Source: Gibbula magus (lineage: Eukaryota > Mollusca > Gastropoda > Trochida > Trochidae). From it: a DNA stretch of 64,000 nt. The first letter of the stretch is position 1. Every line of letters begins with the position of its first letter. The notes beneath the pieces are model-generated. The model saw only the letters and a list, made by a program, of their open reading frames with translations. It ran no database searches and was not told the DNA's origin. Below, piece after piece: positions 23,602-35,635 of this stretch. The stretch lies in NCBI GenBank assembly GCA_936450465.1, contig OW388297.1, positions 27,608,387 through 27,672,386 on the forward strand, read 5' to 3'. The translations under genes were made by a program, and so were the position numbers.

Positions 23602-23880
23602 ATGATTAACGAGAGTATAAAATCGGTTGAAAAAAGGCGAGATAAGCGAAGGAAGAAGCAACACAATGATTGCACGATACACTATCAGATGTCGTTAGTT
23701 CTCGCGACCGCCCTCTGCCGCCAAAACAAAACCATATTGTCGTTACTTGTCCAAGCGGAAAAGGAAACGAAAGAAGCGCGTGATGAATTATGGGAGGGTG
23801 ACCCGAGGCTGACCTCTCCGATATCCCGTGCCACTTTGCGCTTCCGAACATTAGCCAATTTACTTCTAAATCTCTTTTGA
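23602..23880 (+). CDS. Unrecognised 92-codon ORF, possible exon
   Basis: An ATG-to-stop frame in unique DNA. The first 20 residues are basic (EKRRDKRRKK), the middle is hydrophobic and leucine-rich with three cysteines in all, and a KETKEARDEL acidic/basic stretch follows. I recognise no domain. The frame begins about 155 bp after the paired CCAAT boxes and overlaps the CpG-richer patch. Against it: a minus-strand frame of similar length overlaps (23606-23851), and no splice sites or polyadenylation site are evident. It could be an exon, a fragment of an old transposon, or chance. Confidence 0.18.
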   Translation: MINESIKSVEKRRDKRRKKQHNDCTIHYQMSLVLATALCRQNKTILSLLVQAEKETKEARDELWEGDPRLTSPISRATLRFRTLANLLLNLF

Positions 23881-24189
23881 AAACATATTTTGTTTTCGAT
23901 CCGGTTCAGTTTGTAAAAGTGTTAATTAGATATAAGACTACATGTGACACCTAATCTGGCACCAAAGGTGTCGCAAAGTAGTCACACTCCCGGCAATATG
24001 GCGCTTAGTGGAGCTAGACACGCAATATCCTTGTAATGAAGTGTGCCTCAAGAGAAGAGAAAAATCACGCACCAAGGTTTGTAAGTAAACTGACCTATCA
24101 CAAACTCTCAACACGCAGTGAGAAGTCACGATTCCGAAAAAAACCCACACAGATTCTTGCCTATATCCCGTCTGTCTTAACTTATTTTC

Positions 24190-26405
24190 GCATATCCCTA
24201 CCACAGTAGTAATCATGGTACCAGCTCTTGCTTCCCTACCACAGTAGTAATCATGGTACCAGCTCTTGCTTCCCTAACACAGTAGTAATCATGGTACCAG
24301 CTCTTGCTTCCCTACCACAGTAGTAATCATGGTACCAGCTCTTGCTTCCCTACCACAGTAGTAATCATGGCACCAGCTCTTGCTTCCCTACCACAGTAGT
24401 AATCATGGTACCAGCTCTTGCTTCCCTACCACAGTAGTAATCATGGTACCAGCTCTTGCTTCCCTACCACAGTAGTAATCATGGTACCAGCTCTTGCTTC
24501 CCTACCACAGTAGTAATCATGGTACCAGCTCTTGCTTCCCTACCACAGTAGTAATCATGGTACCAGCTCTTGCTTCCCTACCACAGTAGTAATCATGGTA
24601 CCAGCTCTTGCTTCCCTACCACAGTAGTAATCATGGTACCAGCTCTTGCTTCCCTACCACAGTAGTAATCATGGTACCAGCTCTTGCTTCCCTACCACAG
24701 TAGTAATCATGGTACCAGCTCTTGCTTCCCTACCACAGTAGTAATCATGGTACCAGCTCTTGCTTCCCTACCACAGTAGTAATCATGGTACCAGCTCTTG
24801 CTTCCCTACCACAGTAGTAATCATGGTACAAGCTCTTGCTTCCCTACCACAGTAGTAATCATGGTACCAGCTCTTGCTTCCCTACCACAGTAGTAATCAT
24901 GGTACCAGCTCTTGCTTCCCTAACACAGTAGTAATCATGGCACCAGCTCTTGCTTCCCTAACACAGTAGTAATCATGGTACCAGCTCTTGCTTCCCTACC
25001 ACAGTAGTAATCATGGTACCAGCTCTTGCTTCCCTACCACAGTAGTAATCATGGCACCAGCTCTTGCTTCCCTAACACAGTAGTAATCATGGTACCAGCT
25101 CTTGCTTCCCTACCACAGTAGTAATCATTGTACAAGCTCTTGCTTCCCTACCACAGTAGTAATCATGGTACCAGCTCTTGCTTCCCTACCACAGTAGTAA
25201 TCATGGTACCAGCTCTTGCTTCCCTAACACAGTTGTAATCATGGTACCAGCTCTTGCTTCCCTACCACAGTAGTAATCATGGTACCAGCTCTTGCTTCCC
25301 TACCACAGTAGTAATCATGGTACCAGCTCTTGCTTCCCTAACACAGTAGTAATCATGGTACCAGCTCTTGCTTCCCTACCACAGTAGTAATCATGGTACC
25401 AGCTCTTGCTTCCCTAACACAGTAGTAATCATGGCACCAGCTCTTGCTTCCCTAACACAGTAGTAATCATGGTACCAGCTCTTGCTTCCCTACCACAGTA
25501 GTAATCATGGTACCAGCTCTTGCTTCCCTACCACAGTAGTAATCATGGCACCAGCTCTTGCTTCCCTAACACAGTAGTAATCATGGTACCAGCTCTTGCT
25601 TCCCTACCACAGTAGTAATCATTGTACCAGCTCTTGCTTCCCTACCACAGTAGTAATCATGGTACCAGCTCTTGCTTCCCTACCACAGTAGTAATCATGG
25701 TACCAGCTCTTGCTTCCCTAACACAGTAGTAATCATGGTACCAGCTCTTGCTTCCCTACCACAGTAGTAATCATGGCACCAGCTCTTGCTTCCCTACCAC
25801 AGTAGTAATCATGGTACCAGCTCTTGCTTCCCTACCACAGTAGTAATCATGGTACCAGCTCTTGCTTCCCTACCACAGTAGTAATCATGGCACCAGCTCT
25901 TGCTTCCCTAACACAGTAGTAATCATGGCACCAGCTCTTGCTTCCCTAGCACAGTAGTAATCATGGTACCAGCTCTTGCTTCCCTACCACAGTATTAATC
26001 ATGGTACCAGCTCTTGCTTCCCTACCACAGTAGTAATCATGGTACCAGCTCTTGCTTCCCTACCACAGTAGTAATCATGGTACCAGCTCTTGCTTCCCTA
26101 ACACAGTAGTAATCATGGTACAAGCTCTTGCTTCCCTACCACAGTAGTAATCATGGTACCAGCTCTTGCTTCCCTACCACAGTAGTAATCATGGTACCAG
26201 CTCTTGCTTCCCTACCACAGTAGTAATCATGGTACCAACTCTTGCTTCCCTACCACAGTAGTAATCATGGTACCAGCTCTTGCTTCCCTACCACAGTAGT
26301 AATCATGGTACCAGCTCTTGCTTCCCTACCACAGTAGTAATCATGGTACCAGCTCTTGCTTCCCCACCACAGTAGTAATCATGGTATCAGCTCTTGCTTC
26401 CCTAA
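24190..26405. repeat. 38-bp minisatellite array, highly uniform
   Basis: About 58 copies of a 38-bp unit: tccctaccacagtagtaatc then atggtaccagctcttgct. Almost all variation is at three places: accacag/aacacag, ggtacc/ggcacc and catgg/cattg. Each unit carries the 8-bp palindrome tggtacca. The first copy is preceded by catatccctaccac near 24190, and the last ends at tccctaacacac near 26405. Edges are sharp, unlike most arrays in the window, which suggests recent growth. Confidence 0.98.
24921..25660. repeat. 494-bp (13-unit) higher-order repeat in the 38-bp array
   Basis: Rare variants recur at a fixed offset: taacacag followed by ggcacc at 24921 and 25415, and the cattg variant at 25127 and 25621. 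Both offsets are 494 bp, exactly 13 units, so a 13-unit block has been duplicated. Confidence 0.85.
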
Positions 26406-26623
26406 CACACATAAGCTACATGCAGCACTATCACCCTGTCACAGTAACACGTACATAACGTTGAAGAAATCGTATCACAATAACTTGACATGTCACGTAG
26501 ATGACGTTTTGTATCCATCAAATGTAAGTTATAGGTTGGGTGCAGAAATTCTGCGAAACAGTTCTTGGTATTGGCGAGGGTTTAGTTGTAGAATGCTGAA
26601 ATTATGATGGTAATTATCTGCAA
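26406..26623. other. Short unique spacer
   Basis: Unique DNA between the 38-bp array and a TAC microsatellite. The 83-codon frame that covers it (26356-26607) starts inside the array and has no recognisable product. Confidence 0.6.
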
Positions 26624-26830
26624 ATGGTACTACAACTACTACAGCTACAACTACAGCTACACCAAGTTAAGCGACGGTTAGGTATACTACTACTACTACT
26701 TCTACTACTACTACTACTACTCCCACCTCAAATTCTACCACTACTACTACTACTACTACTTCTACTACTACTACTACTACAGCTACTATTGCTGGTAACA
26801 TTACTAGAACTACTACTTCTTGTACTACGA
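26624..26830. repeat. (TAC)n-type trinucleotide microsatellite, interrupted
   Basis: Imperfect runs of ACT/TAC with TTC, AGC and AAC interruptions. The plus frame at 26624-26926 reads as poly-Leu and the minus frame at 26667-26852 as poly-Val, depending on phase. Neither is a gene. Confidence 0.95.
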
Positions 26831-27465
26831 CGTCTTCTATACCTATCATCATTTCTATGTGTACGTATTATACAACTGCGATACTACAAAAGAATTTTAT
26901 TTTACCTTGCATCCACGTTAGTTTGAATTGAGATGATTCAGACAATATGGCAGTGTGTAATGCTATCCACCCCCCGTGACACCCAACCAGTCAAGACACC
27001 AGAGGATGCACAGAGAGACGGCTCTTGTCTCTTGTCTTTGCCCAGGCTATCTGATTGCATCTTTTGTATCCATTTTTCAAGGTATTTGAATTTAAAATCC
27101 CCTTTTGATTAGCATACAGGTGTTTGGCGGCAAGGTGCGCGTGTAAATCAAACTATATATTTGACCTTACAGGACTATAAACGTGCCGTCTCAATTACCT
27201 TGCTTCTGTAGCTTAAGTTACACAAAACTGCGGCCCCGTATAGACATCTTGCACTTTAATTCTACCACCGCTTCCCTTGTCAATTCACAACTAAAACGTT
27301 AGTATCCCTGTTTTGACCCCTCTATATGCATAGCCTATATTCCAGCAAACATCACTTTTTTCGTTTTAAAGGCCTACAGTCGCCTAGTGTGAGTGAGGTA
27401 GATAAAATAGATCTCACAATCAGTTCTTATCAGAATGAGACCACATCAGTCGTACTCTCTTTACA
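26831..27465. other. Unique spacer, no gene seen
   Basis: Non-repetitive sequence without a useful open frame, and nothing recognisable in it. Confidence 0.6.
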
Positions 27466-28760
27466 CAGGGTACAGAGGACTGTAAGGTGATCACCACCTG
27501 CCGTTCTCTATGTCCCCAAGGAACAGAAGACTGTAAGATGCTCGGCACCTAGTGTTCTATCTTTTCCCAGGGAACAGAGGACTGTAAGGTGTTCGCCAAC
27601 TGACGTACTCTCTGTTACCAGAATACAGAAGACAATAAGGTGCTCGCCACATGTCGTTCTCTCTGTCACCCAGGGAACAGAGGACTGTAAGGTGATCACC
27701 ACCTGCCGTTCTCTCTGTCACTCAGGGAACAGGGGGCTGTAAGGTGCTCACCACATGTCGTTCTCTCTGTCACTCAGGGAACAGGGGGCTGTAAGGTGCT
27801 CACCACATGTCGTTCTCTCTGTTCCCAAGGAACAGAGGACTGTAAGGTGATCGCCACCTGCCGTTCTCTCTGTCACTCAGGGAGCAGGGGAATGTAAGGT
27901 GCTCACCACATGTCGTTCTCTCTGTCACCCAGGGAACAGAGGACTGTAAGGTGATCACCACCTGCCGTTCTCTCTGTCACTCAGGGAACAGAGGGCTGTA
28001 AGGTGCTCACCACATGTCATACTTTCTGTTCCCAAGGAACAGAGGACTGTAAGGTGATCGCCACCTGCCGTTCTCTCTGTCACTCAGGGAGCAGGGGAAT
28101 GTAAGTTGATAACCACCGGTGGTTCTCTCTGTTCCCAGGGAACAGCAGACTGTAAGGTGCTCACCACATGTCGTACTCTCTGTTACGAGGAAATTAAGAA
28201 ATGTAAGATGCTCACCACGTGTCGTATTCTCTGTTACCAGGAAACATAAGACTGTAAGATGCTCACTACACGTCGTATTCTCTGTTACCAGGAAACAGTG
28301 GAAAGTAAGGTGCTCGCCACACGTCGACCTCTCTGTCCATAGGGAACAGAAGACTGTAAGATGCTCGGCACCTATTGTTCTATCTTTTCCCAGGGAACAG
28401 AGGACTGTAAAGTGATCCCCACCTGTCGTACTCTCTATCCCGGAGAAACAGAGGACTGTAAGGTGTTCGCCAACTGTCGTACACTCTGTTACCAGGATAC
28501 AGAAGACAATAAGGTGCTCGCCACATGTCATACTTTCTGTTACCAGGAAACAGAGGACTGTAAAGTGATCCCCACCTGTCGTACTCTCTGTCCCCGAGAA
28601 ACAGAGGACCGTAAGGTGTTCGCCAACTGTCGTACGCCCTGTTACCAGGATACAGAAGACAATAAGGTGCTCGCCACATGTCATACTCTCTGTTACCAGG
28701 AAACAGTGGAAAGTAAGGTGCTCACATAATGTCGTACTCTCTGTTACCAGAAAACAGAGG
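27466..28760. repeat. 51/52-bp minisatellite array
   Basis: About 25 copies of a 51- or 52-bp unit containing gaacagaggactgtaaggtg, a ccacctg/ccacatg block, cgttctctctgt and caccaggg/ccaggg. Steps of 52 bp are seen at 27673, 27725 and 27777. Units of 51 bp dominate after about 28080. Because 51 is a multiple of three, frames of 98-225 codons stay open on both strands in that half. Divergence is moderate. Confidence 0.95.
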
Positions 28761-30129
28761 ACTATTGCTTTTTACCGAGTTTTGAGAGGAGGTTGCTCGT
28801 AAGACCGACATACCTTGAACATGCTCTCTGGTTTGGTTTAAACATATTGTATTGACAGATATGTCAAACGGATTAGGCACAAATGAAACACTTACAATGC
28901 CTCTCTGACGCGTGCTATGTTTAAGTACTAATGTTCTTGAATTGTACACATGTTATGCACGCTGATATAATAAAGTGTTAATTAAGCTTTCGGTCCTCAA
29001 TGGATTAATAGTAACTTATATTGTCTTTGGTGTGTACTTTTACTATTTCAAAACACTTGGACCAACCACTCCGCACAAAAGCATTGAAGAAAAACATCCA
29101 AAGTTTTCACGGCAACAATCTTTGATGTTAAATCCCGACGGGAAACTTTTGGGCTAAATAAGACACATGTATTTTGATATTAAGATTGTAAAATTACATG
29201 ACAAGCAAACAATAGTGGTATTGCAGCCTGCAATAGAGATGTGGTTTAGAAGTATCATGCCTACTTTTTTAAACGATAAAAGTGTTCAATCATAATTGCC
29301 TCGTCATGGAGCCTACTGAATATAAGCAAATAATTGTCACTCAAAGGTAATGTTATATGGAATATTAATGTAGACGAGGAGCGAGCCTGTTTGGCTGTTA
29401 AAGGGAGAGTTTATGAAGATGAATGACATGCTCTTAGGGATGTACTGAAGATGTACTAAATGCCGGCCAAAATGTTTAATCAAAACGGAAAGGGATTTCA
29501 GAGATCAGTTAGTTTGGAAGAATGATGACCCGAACAAGTCCCGTCAAAACGATAACTTTTATCAATGACTTTTTTTTTATCGAAGCTCGTAATTAACTCA
29601 ACTCCGACGAATGCAACAACAAATATTCACTTCATACATACTTCAAACTTTCAGATTATCCAGCCACGAAGCGGGTCACCAATACGGCGAGCCGAGCTTA
29701 TTGTTGCTGAACTGCATGGTCAGATCTTCTGCACGGGATGGTTGTAGTTGTATTGTCGGTGAGTGTCTTTTCATGAGGTTACTTGAGTAAGTATTTTGAC
29801 ATGTTCAAGAGTGATGTTTAATGTTGAAGACGTCCATTTATGTCAGCTCTATGTTTGCCTCTGAGAGGACATTGCAATGATTCATAAACATCATGTTATT
29901 GTGTTCATAATCCAATCTCAAGTAGTTTCCGCACGAACGGAATATGTAATGTAAAATGCCTCACCGGTGTCGATCAAGGAGGCATGTCTTGAGCCAGTCG
30001 TCATCTTGTGGTGACGAACTTCTGATTGTATTTTGGCGGCAAATGTTGCCACGTGGAAGTGAGTGTTGTTGACGTGTGCTATCTGGGTCGAGGGGAGTTA
30101 AAGGGTGAGTGTACGCTTATGTAAATGTA
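28761..30129. other. Unique spacer with one candidate exon
   Basis: One of the longer unique stretches. It contains the 60-codon candidate at 28975-29157, listed separately, and a weak frame at 29565-29747 with no recognisable product. The rest is AT-leaning DNA with no recognised feature. Confidence 0.55.
28975..29157 (+). CDS. Unrecognised 60-codon ORF with one membrane segment
   Basis: The product has a hydrophobic stretch at about residues 5-25 (LSVLNGLIVTYIVFGVYFYY). A polar tail follows with a KSIEEKHPKF segment and RQQSLMLNPDGKLLG at the end. This is the shape of the last membrane helix and cytoplasmic tail of a membrane protein, or the N-terminal anchor of a type II protein. I cannot name a family. 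A possible splice acceptor (ttaattaag) lies just downstream of the ATG, so the ATG itself may not be a start. The composition looks more protein-like than other frames here, but the evidence is weak. Confidence 0.2.
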   Translation: MLIKLSVLNGLIVTYIVFGVYFYYFKTLGPTTPHKSIEEKHPKFSRQQSLMLNPDGKLLG

Positions 30130-33100
30130 CCCCCACCAGATAGAGCGGTCTAACTACGAGATGTGATGTTTGCCTGATGCCCGGGTAGATGCATCCCGAG
30201 ATGCAACAGTCAATATATATATTCCTGTATTTGGTTATGTGATGTGTGTCTGATGTCCTGGTAAATGAATCCCGAGATGCACAGTCAAAATATACATTTC
30301 TGTATTTGGTTATGTGATGTTTGCCTGATGCCCGGGTATTACATCCCGAGATGCAACAGTCAATATATATATATTCCTATATTTGGTTGTGTGATGTCTG
30401 TCTGATGCCCGGGTAGATACATCCCGATATGCAACAGTCAATATATATATATATATATTCCTATATTTGGTTGTGTGATGTCTGTCTGATGCCCGGGTAG
30501 ATACATCCCGAGATGCACCAGTAAATATATATATTCCTGTATTTGGTTATGTGATGTCTGTCTGATGTCCAGGTAGATACATCCCGAGATGCAACAGTCA
30601 ATATATATATTCCTGTATTTGGTTATGTGATGTCTGTTTGATGCCCGGGTAGATGCATCCCGAGATGCACCATTTAATATATATATTCCTGTATTTGGTT
30701 ATGTGATGTTTACCTGACGTCCGGGTAAATGCATCCCGAGATGCAACAGTCAATACATATATTCCTGTATTTGGTTATGTGATGTTTGTCTGATACCCGG
30801 GTTTACCCGATGTCCGGGTAGATGCATCCCGAGATGCAACAGTAAATATATATATTCCTGTATTTGGTTATGTGATGTCTGTCTGATGCCCGGGTAGATA
30901 CATCCCGAGATGCACCAGTCAATATATGTATTCCTGTATTTGGTTATGTGATGTTTGCCTGATGCCCGGGTAGATACATCCCGAGATACACCAATCAATA
31001 TATATATTCCTGTATTTGGTTATATGATGTTTGCCTGATGCCCGGGTAGATGCATCCCGAGATGCAACAGTCAATTTATATATTCCTGTATTTGGTTATG
31101 TGATGTATGTCTGATGTCCGGGTAGATGCATCCCGAAATGCAACAGACAATACATATATTCCTGTATTTGGTTATGTGATGTCTGTCTGATGTCCGGGTA
31201 GATGCATCCCGAAATGCACCAGTCAATTTATATATTCCTGTATTTGGTTATGTGATGTTTGCCTGATGCCCGTGGAGATACATCCCGAGATGCACCAGTC
31301 AATATAAATATTCCTGTATTTGGTTATGTGATGTTTGCCTGATGTCCGGGTAGATGCATCCCGAGATGCAACAGTCAATATAAATATTCCTGTATTTGGT
31401 TATGTGATGTTTGCCTGATGTCCGTGGAGATGCATCCCGAGATGCACCAGTCAATATAAATATTCCTGTATTTGGTTATGTGATGTCTCTCTGATGCACG
31501 GGTAATTACATCCCGCGATGCAACAGTCAATATATTTATTCATGTATTTGGTTATGTGATGTTTGCCTGATGTCCGGGTAGATACATCCCGAGATGCAAC
31601 AGTCAAAACATATATTCCTGTATTTGGTTATGTGATGTCTGTCTGATGCACGGGTAGATACATCCCGAGATGCACCAGTCAATATATATATTCCTGTATT
31701 TGGTTATATGATGTTTGCATGATGTCCGGGTAGATGCATCCCGAGATGCAATAGGCAATACATATATTCCTGTATTTGGTTATGTGATGTCTGTCTGATG
31801 CCCGGGTAGATACATCCCGAGATGCACCAGTCAATATATATATTCCTGTATTTGGTTATGTGATGTTTGCCTGATGCCCGGTAGATGCATCCCGAGATGC
31901 AACAGTCAATACATATATTCCTGTATTTGGTTATGTGATGTATGTCTGATGTCCGGGTAGATGCATCCCGAAATGCAACAGACAATACATATATTCCTGT
32001 ATTTGGTTATGTGATGTCTGTCTGATGTCCGGGTAGATGCATCCCGAAATGCACCAGTCAATTTATATATTCCTGTATTTGGTTATGTGATGTTTGCCTG
32101 ATGCCCGTGGAGATACATCCCGCGATGCAACAGTCAATACATATATTCCTGTATTTGGTTATGTGATGTTTGCCTGATGTCCGGGTAGATACATCCCGAG
32201 ATGCAACAGTCAAAACATATATTCCTGTATTTGGTTATGTGATGTCTGTCTGATGCACGGGTAGATACACCCCGAGATGCACCAGTCAATATATATATTC
32301 CTGTATTTGGTTATATTATGTTTGCATGATGTCCGGGTAGATGCATCCCGAGATGCAACAGGCAATACATATATTCCTGTATTTGGTTATGTGATGTCTG
32401 TCTGATGTCCGGGTAGATGCATCCCGAGATGCACCGGTCAATTTAAATATTCCTGTATTTGGTTATGTGATGTCTGTCTGATGCCCGGGTAGATACATCC
32501 CGAGATGCACCAGTCAATATATATATTCAAGTATTTGGTTATGTGATGTCTGTCTGATGTCCGGGTAGATGCATCCCGAGATGCACCAGTCAATATATAT
32601 ATTCCTGTATTTGGTTATATGATGTTTGCATGATGTCCGGGAGATACATCCCGAGATGCAACAGGCAATACATATATTCCTGTATTTGGTTATGTGATGT
32701 CTGTCTGATGTCCGGGTAGATGCATCCCGAGATGCACCGGTCAATTTATATATTCCTGTATTTGGTTATTTGATGTTTTTCTGATGTCCGGGTAGATGCA
32801 TCCCGAGATGCAACAGTCAATATATATATTCCTGTATTTGGTTATGTGATGTCTGTCTGATGCCCGGGTAGATACATCCCGAGATGCACCAGTCAATATA
32901 TATATTCAAGTATTTGGTTATGTGATGTTTGTCTGATGTCCGGGTAGATGCATCCCGAGATGCAACAGTCAATATATATATTCCTGTATTTGGTTATGTG
33001 ATGTCTGTCTGATGTCCAGGTAGATGCATCCCGCGATGCAACAGTCAATATATTTATTCATGTATTTGGTTATGTGATGTTTGTCTGATGTCCGGGTAGA

Positions 33101-34012
33101 TGCATCCCGAGATGCAACAGTCAAAACATATATTCCTGTATTTAGGTATGTGATGTCTGTCTGATGCACGGGTAGATACATCCCGAGATGCACCAGTCAA
33201 TATATATATTCCTGTATTTGGTTATATGATGTTTGCATGATGTCCGGGTAGATGCATCCCGAGATGCAACAGACAATACATATATTCCTGTATTTGGTTA
33301 TGTGATGTCTGTCTGATGTCCGGGTAGATGCATCCCGAAATGCACCAGTCAATTTATATATTCCTGTATTTGGTTATATGATGTCTGTCTGATGTCCAGG
33401 TAGATGCATCCCGCGATGCAACAGTCAATATATTTATTCATGTATTTGGTTATGTGATGTTTGTCTGATGTCCGGGTAGATGCATCCCGAGATGCAACAG
33501 GCAATACATATATTCCTGTATTTGGTTATGTGATGTCTGTCTGATGTCCGGGTAGATGCATCCCGAGATGCACCGGTCAATTTATATATTCCTGTACTTG
33601 GTTATGTGATGTTTGTCTGATGTCCGGGTAGATGCATCCCGAGATGCAACAGTCAATATATATATTCCTGTATTTGGTTATGTGATGTCTGTCTGATGTC
33701 CAGGTAGATGCATCCCGCGATGCAACAGTCAATATATTTATTCATGTATTTGGTTATGTGATGTTTGTCTGATGTCCGGGTAGATGCATCCCGAGATGCA
33801 ACAGTCAATACATATATTCCTGTATTTGGTTATGTGATGTCTGTCTGATGTCCGGGTAGATGCATCCCGAGATGCACCAGTCAATATATATATATTCCTG
33901 TATTTGGTCATGTGATGTCTGTCTGATGCCTGGGTAAATACATCCCGAGATGCACAAGTCAAAATATATATTTCTGTATTTGGTTATGTGATGTCTGTCT
34001 GATGTCCGGGTA
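30130..34012. repeat. 76-bp minisatellite array with a hairpin in each unit
   Basis: About 51 copies of a 76-77-bp unit made of cctgtatttggttatgtgat, gtctgtctgatgtccgggta, gatgcatcccgagatgcaac and agtcaatatatatatt. The step of 76 bp is confirmed at 32376 and 32452. The segment tgcatcccgagatgca can fold into a 6-bp stem with a ccga loop. Variants (gtccggg/gcccggg, gatgcatc/gatacatc, caacag/caccag, variable AT tail) recur in blocks, for example 31100-31290 and 31940-32115. Minus frames of 70-93 codons are by-products. Confidence 0.97.
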
Positions 34013-34956
34013 CACACTCACACACACGTTTCGTTCAGGTGAAAAGCACGATCCACAAGAATTAATAGTAATAAGCACGTTATTAAACCCCCATCAACGA
34101 GTACCTATGGCAATTAAAAGGGAAACAAGATGAATAAACAGAGAGAAATTGAAACTGCTCCTAAAAGGTATATTGCATATGAAGCCTGTTGATAAATGAC
34201 GTCACCGCCATAAAAGAATGCTTACACGTCTTTTACTACTAGTTGAACTGTTTATTTAAACCCTTCACTAAATGCTACTCCAAATACCATGATTGCCACC
34301 ACTACTACTACTACCCATACTTCAACATTCTGCAACTTCAACTGCTTCCAATGCTACTGATACTACTGCAAGATTATTTATTCGCTGATTCTTTAAGTAC
34401 TACCTTTCGTGACACTAGTTGAAGGAAGAATGCGTTGCAGAATTTCTGTGGACTAGAATCTTTGGAAAACCCTTACAGTGTTATGAAACAACATTTCCAG
34501 TCATTCTTTTCTATTTGATCAGTTCGTGTGGACGCAGCAGGGGTCAGTATTTCATTGTTACAGAAGAGAACGGGCACCGTGGTGGTGCATGAACTTGTGT
34601 TGAAAGTGTGCAGGAAGGATTGTCTCATGTAGTCCTCTGTTAAGTGATGGGCTTCTTCAAGCCTGGCAGGAGGAGCTTGGATTGTGATCCAATATGCATA
34701 GCCATAGCTCTATCATTACAATTCGGAGTCAACATGTCAACATAAGGAGAAGCACCAACACACTTCCTCATTCCTCGAATAACGTTATGGCCATCGTGTG
34801 TTGTGAATCAATGTTCATCAGTTATCTGGACCATCTTGAAGAACCAGAAGCTTTCACTGATGCTTACCATATGCATTGGGTGTTACTCAATAGATCGAGG
34901 ACTTCTATAAAACAGAAACGCAATTGTTGATGGCTGGGGCTCTGTCTTCACATGGT
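34013..34956. other. Unique spacer
   Basis: Begins with a short cacaca tract, then unique DNA. It contains a short ACT cluster near 34300, a CRE-type palindrome at 34198, and an unrecognised 78-codon plus frame at 34694-34930. I do not call a gene. Confidence 0.55.
34198..34205. promoter_or_regulatory. CRE-type palindrome TGACGTCA
   Basis: An exact TGACGTCA, followed by ccgcc, in unique DNA. This is the consensus for CREB/ATF factors. Single 8-bp matches are expected about once per 65 kb by chance, so on its own it is weak. Confidence 0.15.
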
Positions 34957-34967
34957 TACTACTACTT

Positions 34968-35063
<96 letters not shown>

Positions 35064-35098
35064 TTACTATTACTACTACTACTACTACTACTACTACT
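34957..35098. repeat. (TAC)n trinucleotide microsatellite
   Basis: About 142 bp of TAC/ACT repeat with a few TTC and ATT interruptions. Depending on phase the frames read as poly-Tyr, poly-Thr or, on the minus strand, poly-Val. None is a gene. Confidence 0.97.
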
Positions 35099-35635
35099 GC
35101 CAATACGGCTATCATTACTTTTATTGTAATTAAAACGTTAAGTACATGCATACTACTACAAGACTACTACTTCAGTACTAATGGTACGTATGATGCCAAA
35201 CGAGTAGTAAAGTTTCATTATATTCACGCAATTTACGAAGCTTTTTTAATTTTTATTTTAAGAAACCCTACTCTCGTGTTATCTATGTGGTCTGTTTATT
35301 CGCTGATAATATCAATGAATTAATTCACCTCGACATTACTGTCAGTCCTAATCCAAGCAAGAGTTACGGCCCCTGATTATAATTGGATATGTGGCAACGC
35401 TTAAACTACGGCATGACAGGTGACCTAGAAAGGCACAAACACGACTGGTAAAGCAGGAGATGAAGTAGGCTATAGGCTTGTTATCTTCAAACTCTCCATG
35501 AATGAGTCGGGGCTGAATGGGGAGTCACAGGGGAGGGGGAGAGGAGCAGCGTGGAAAGGGGGAGGAGAGGGGGAGGGACGTGTTTACGAGTGGACTGTTA
35601 AAGGGCCTCTGCCTGTTAGCAGGTGTTAGTGTACT
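35099..35635. other. Unique spacer with purine-rich patch
   Basis: Unique DNA after the TAC tract. A G-rich purine stretch at 35517-35580 (ggggaggggg- and ggaggagaggggg-like) lies just before the C-rich 21-bp array. No gene is seen. Confidence 0.55.

Larger units (their letters stand above)
23291..24189. other. Unique spacer with CpG-containing patch
   Basis: Unique DNA between two arrays. The stretch 23690-23860 is richer in G+C and CpG than its surroundings. It contains paired inverted CCAAT boxes and an unrecognised 92-codon frame, each listed separately. If any part of the left half of this window is a real transcription unit, this is the most plausible place, but the evidence is thin. 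Confidence 0.5.

Noticed and set aside
34924..35323. Poly-Tyr, poly-Thr and poly-Val frames
   Set aside because: They are three readings of a TAC microsatellite. The Leu/Val frames at 26624-26926 are rejected for the same reason.
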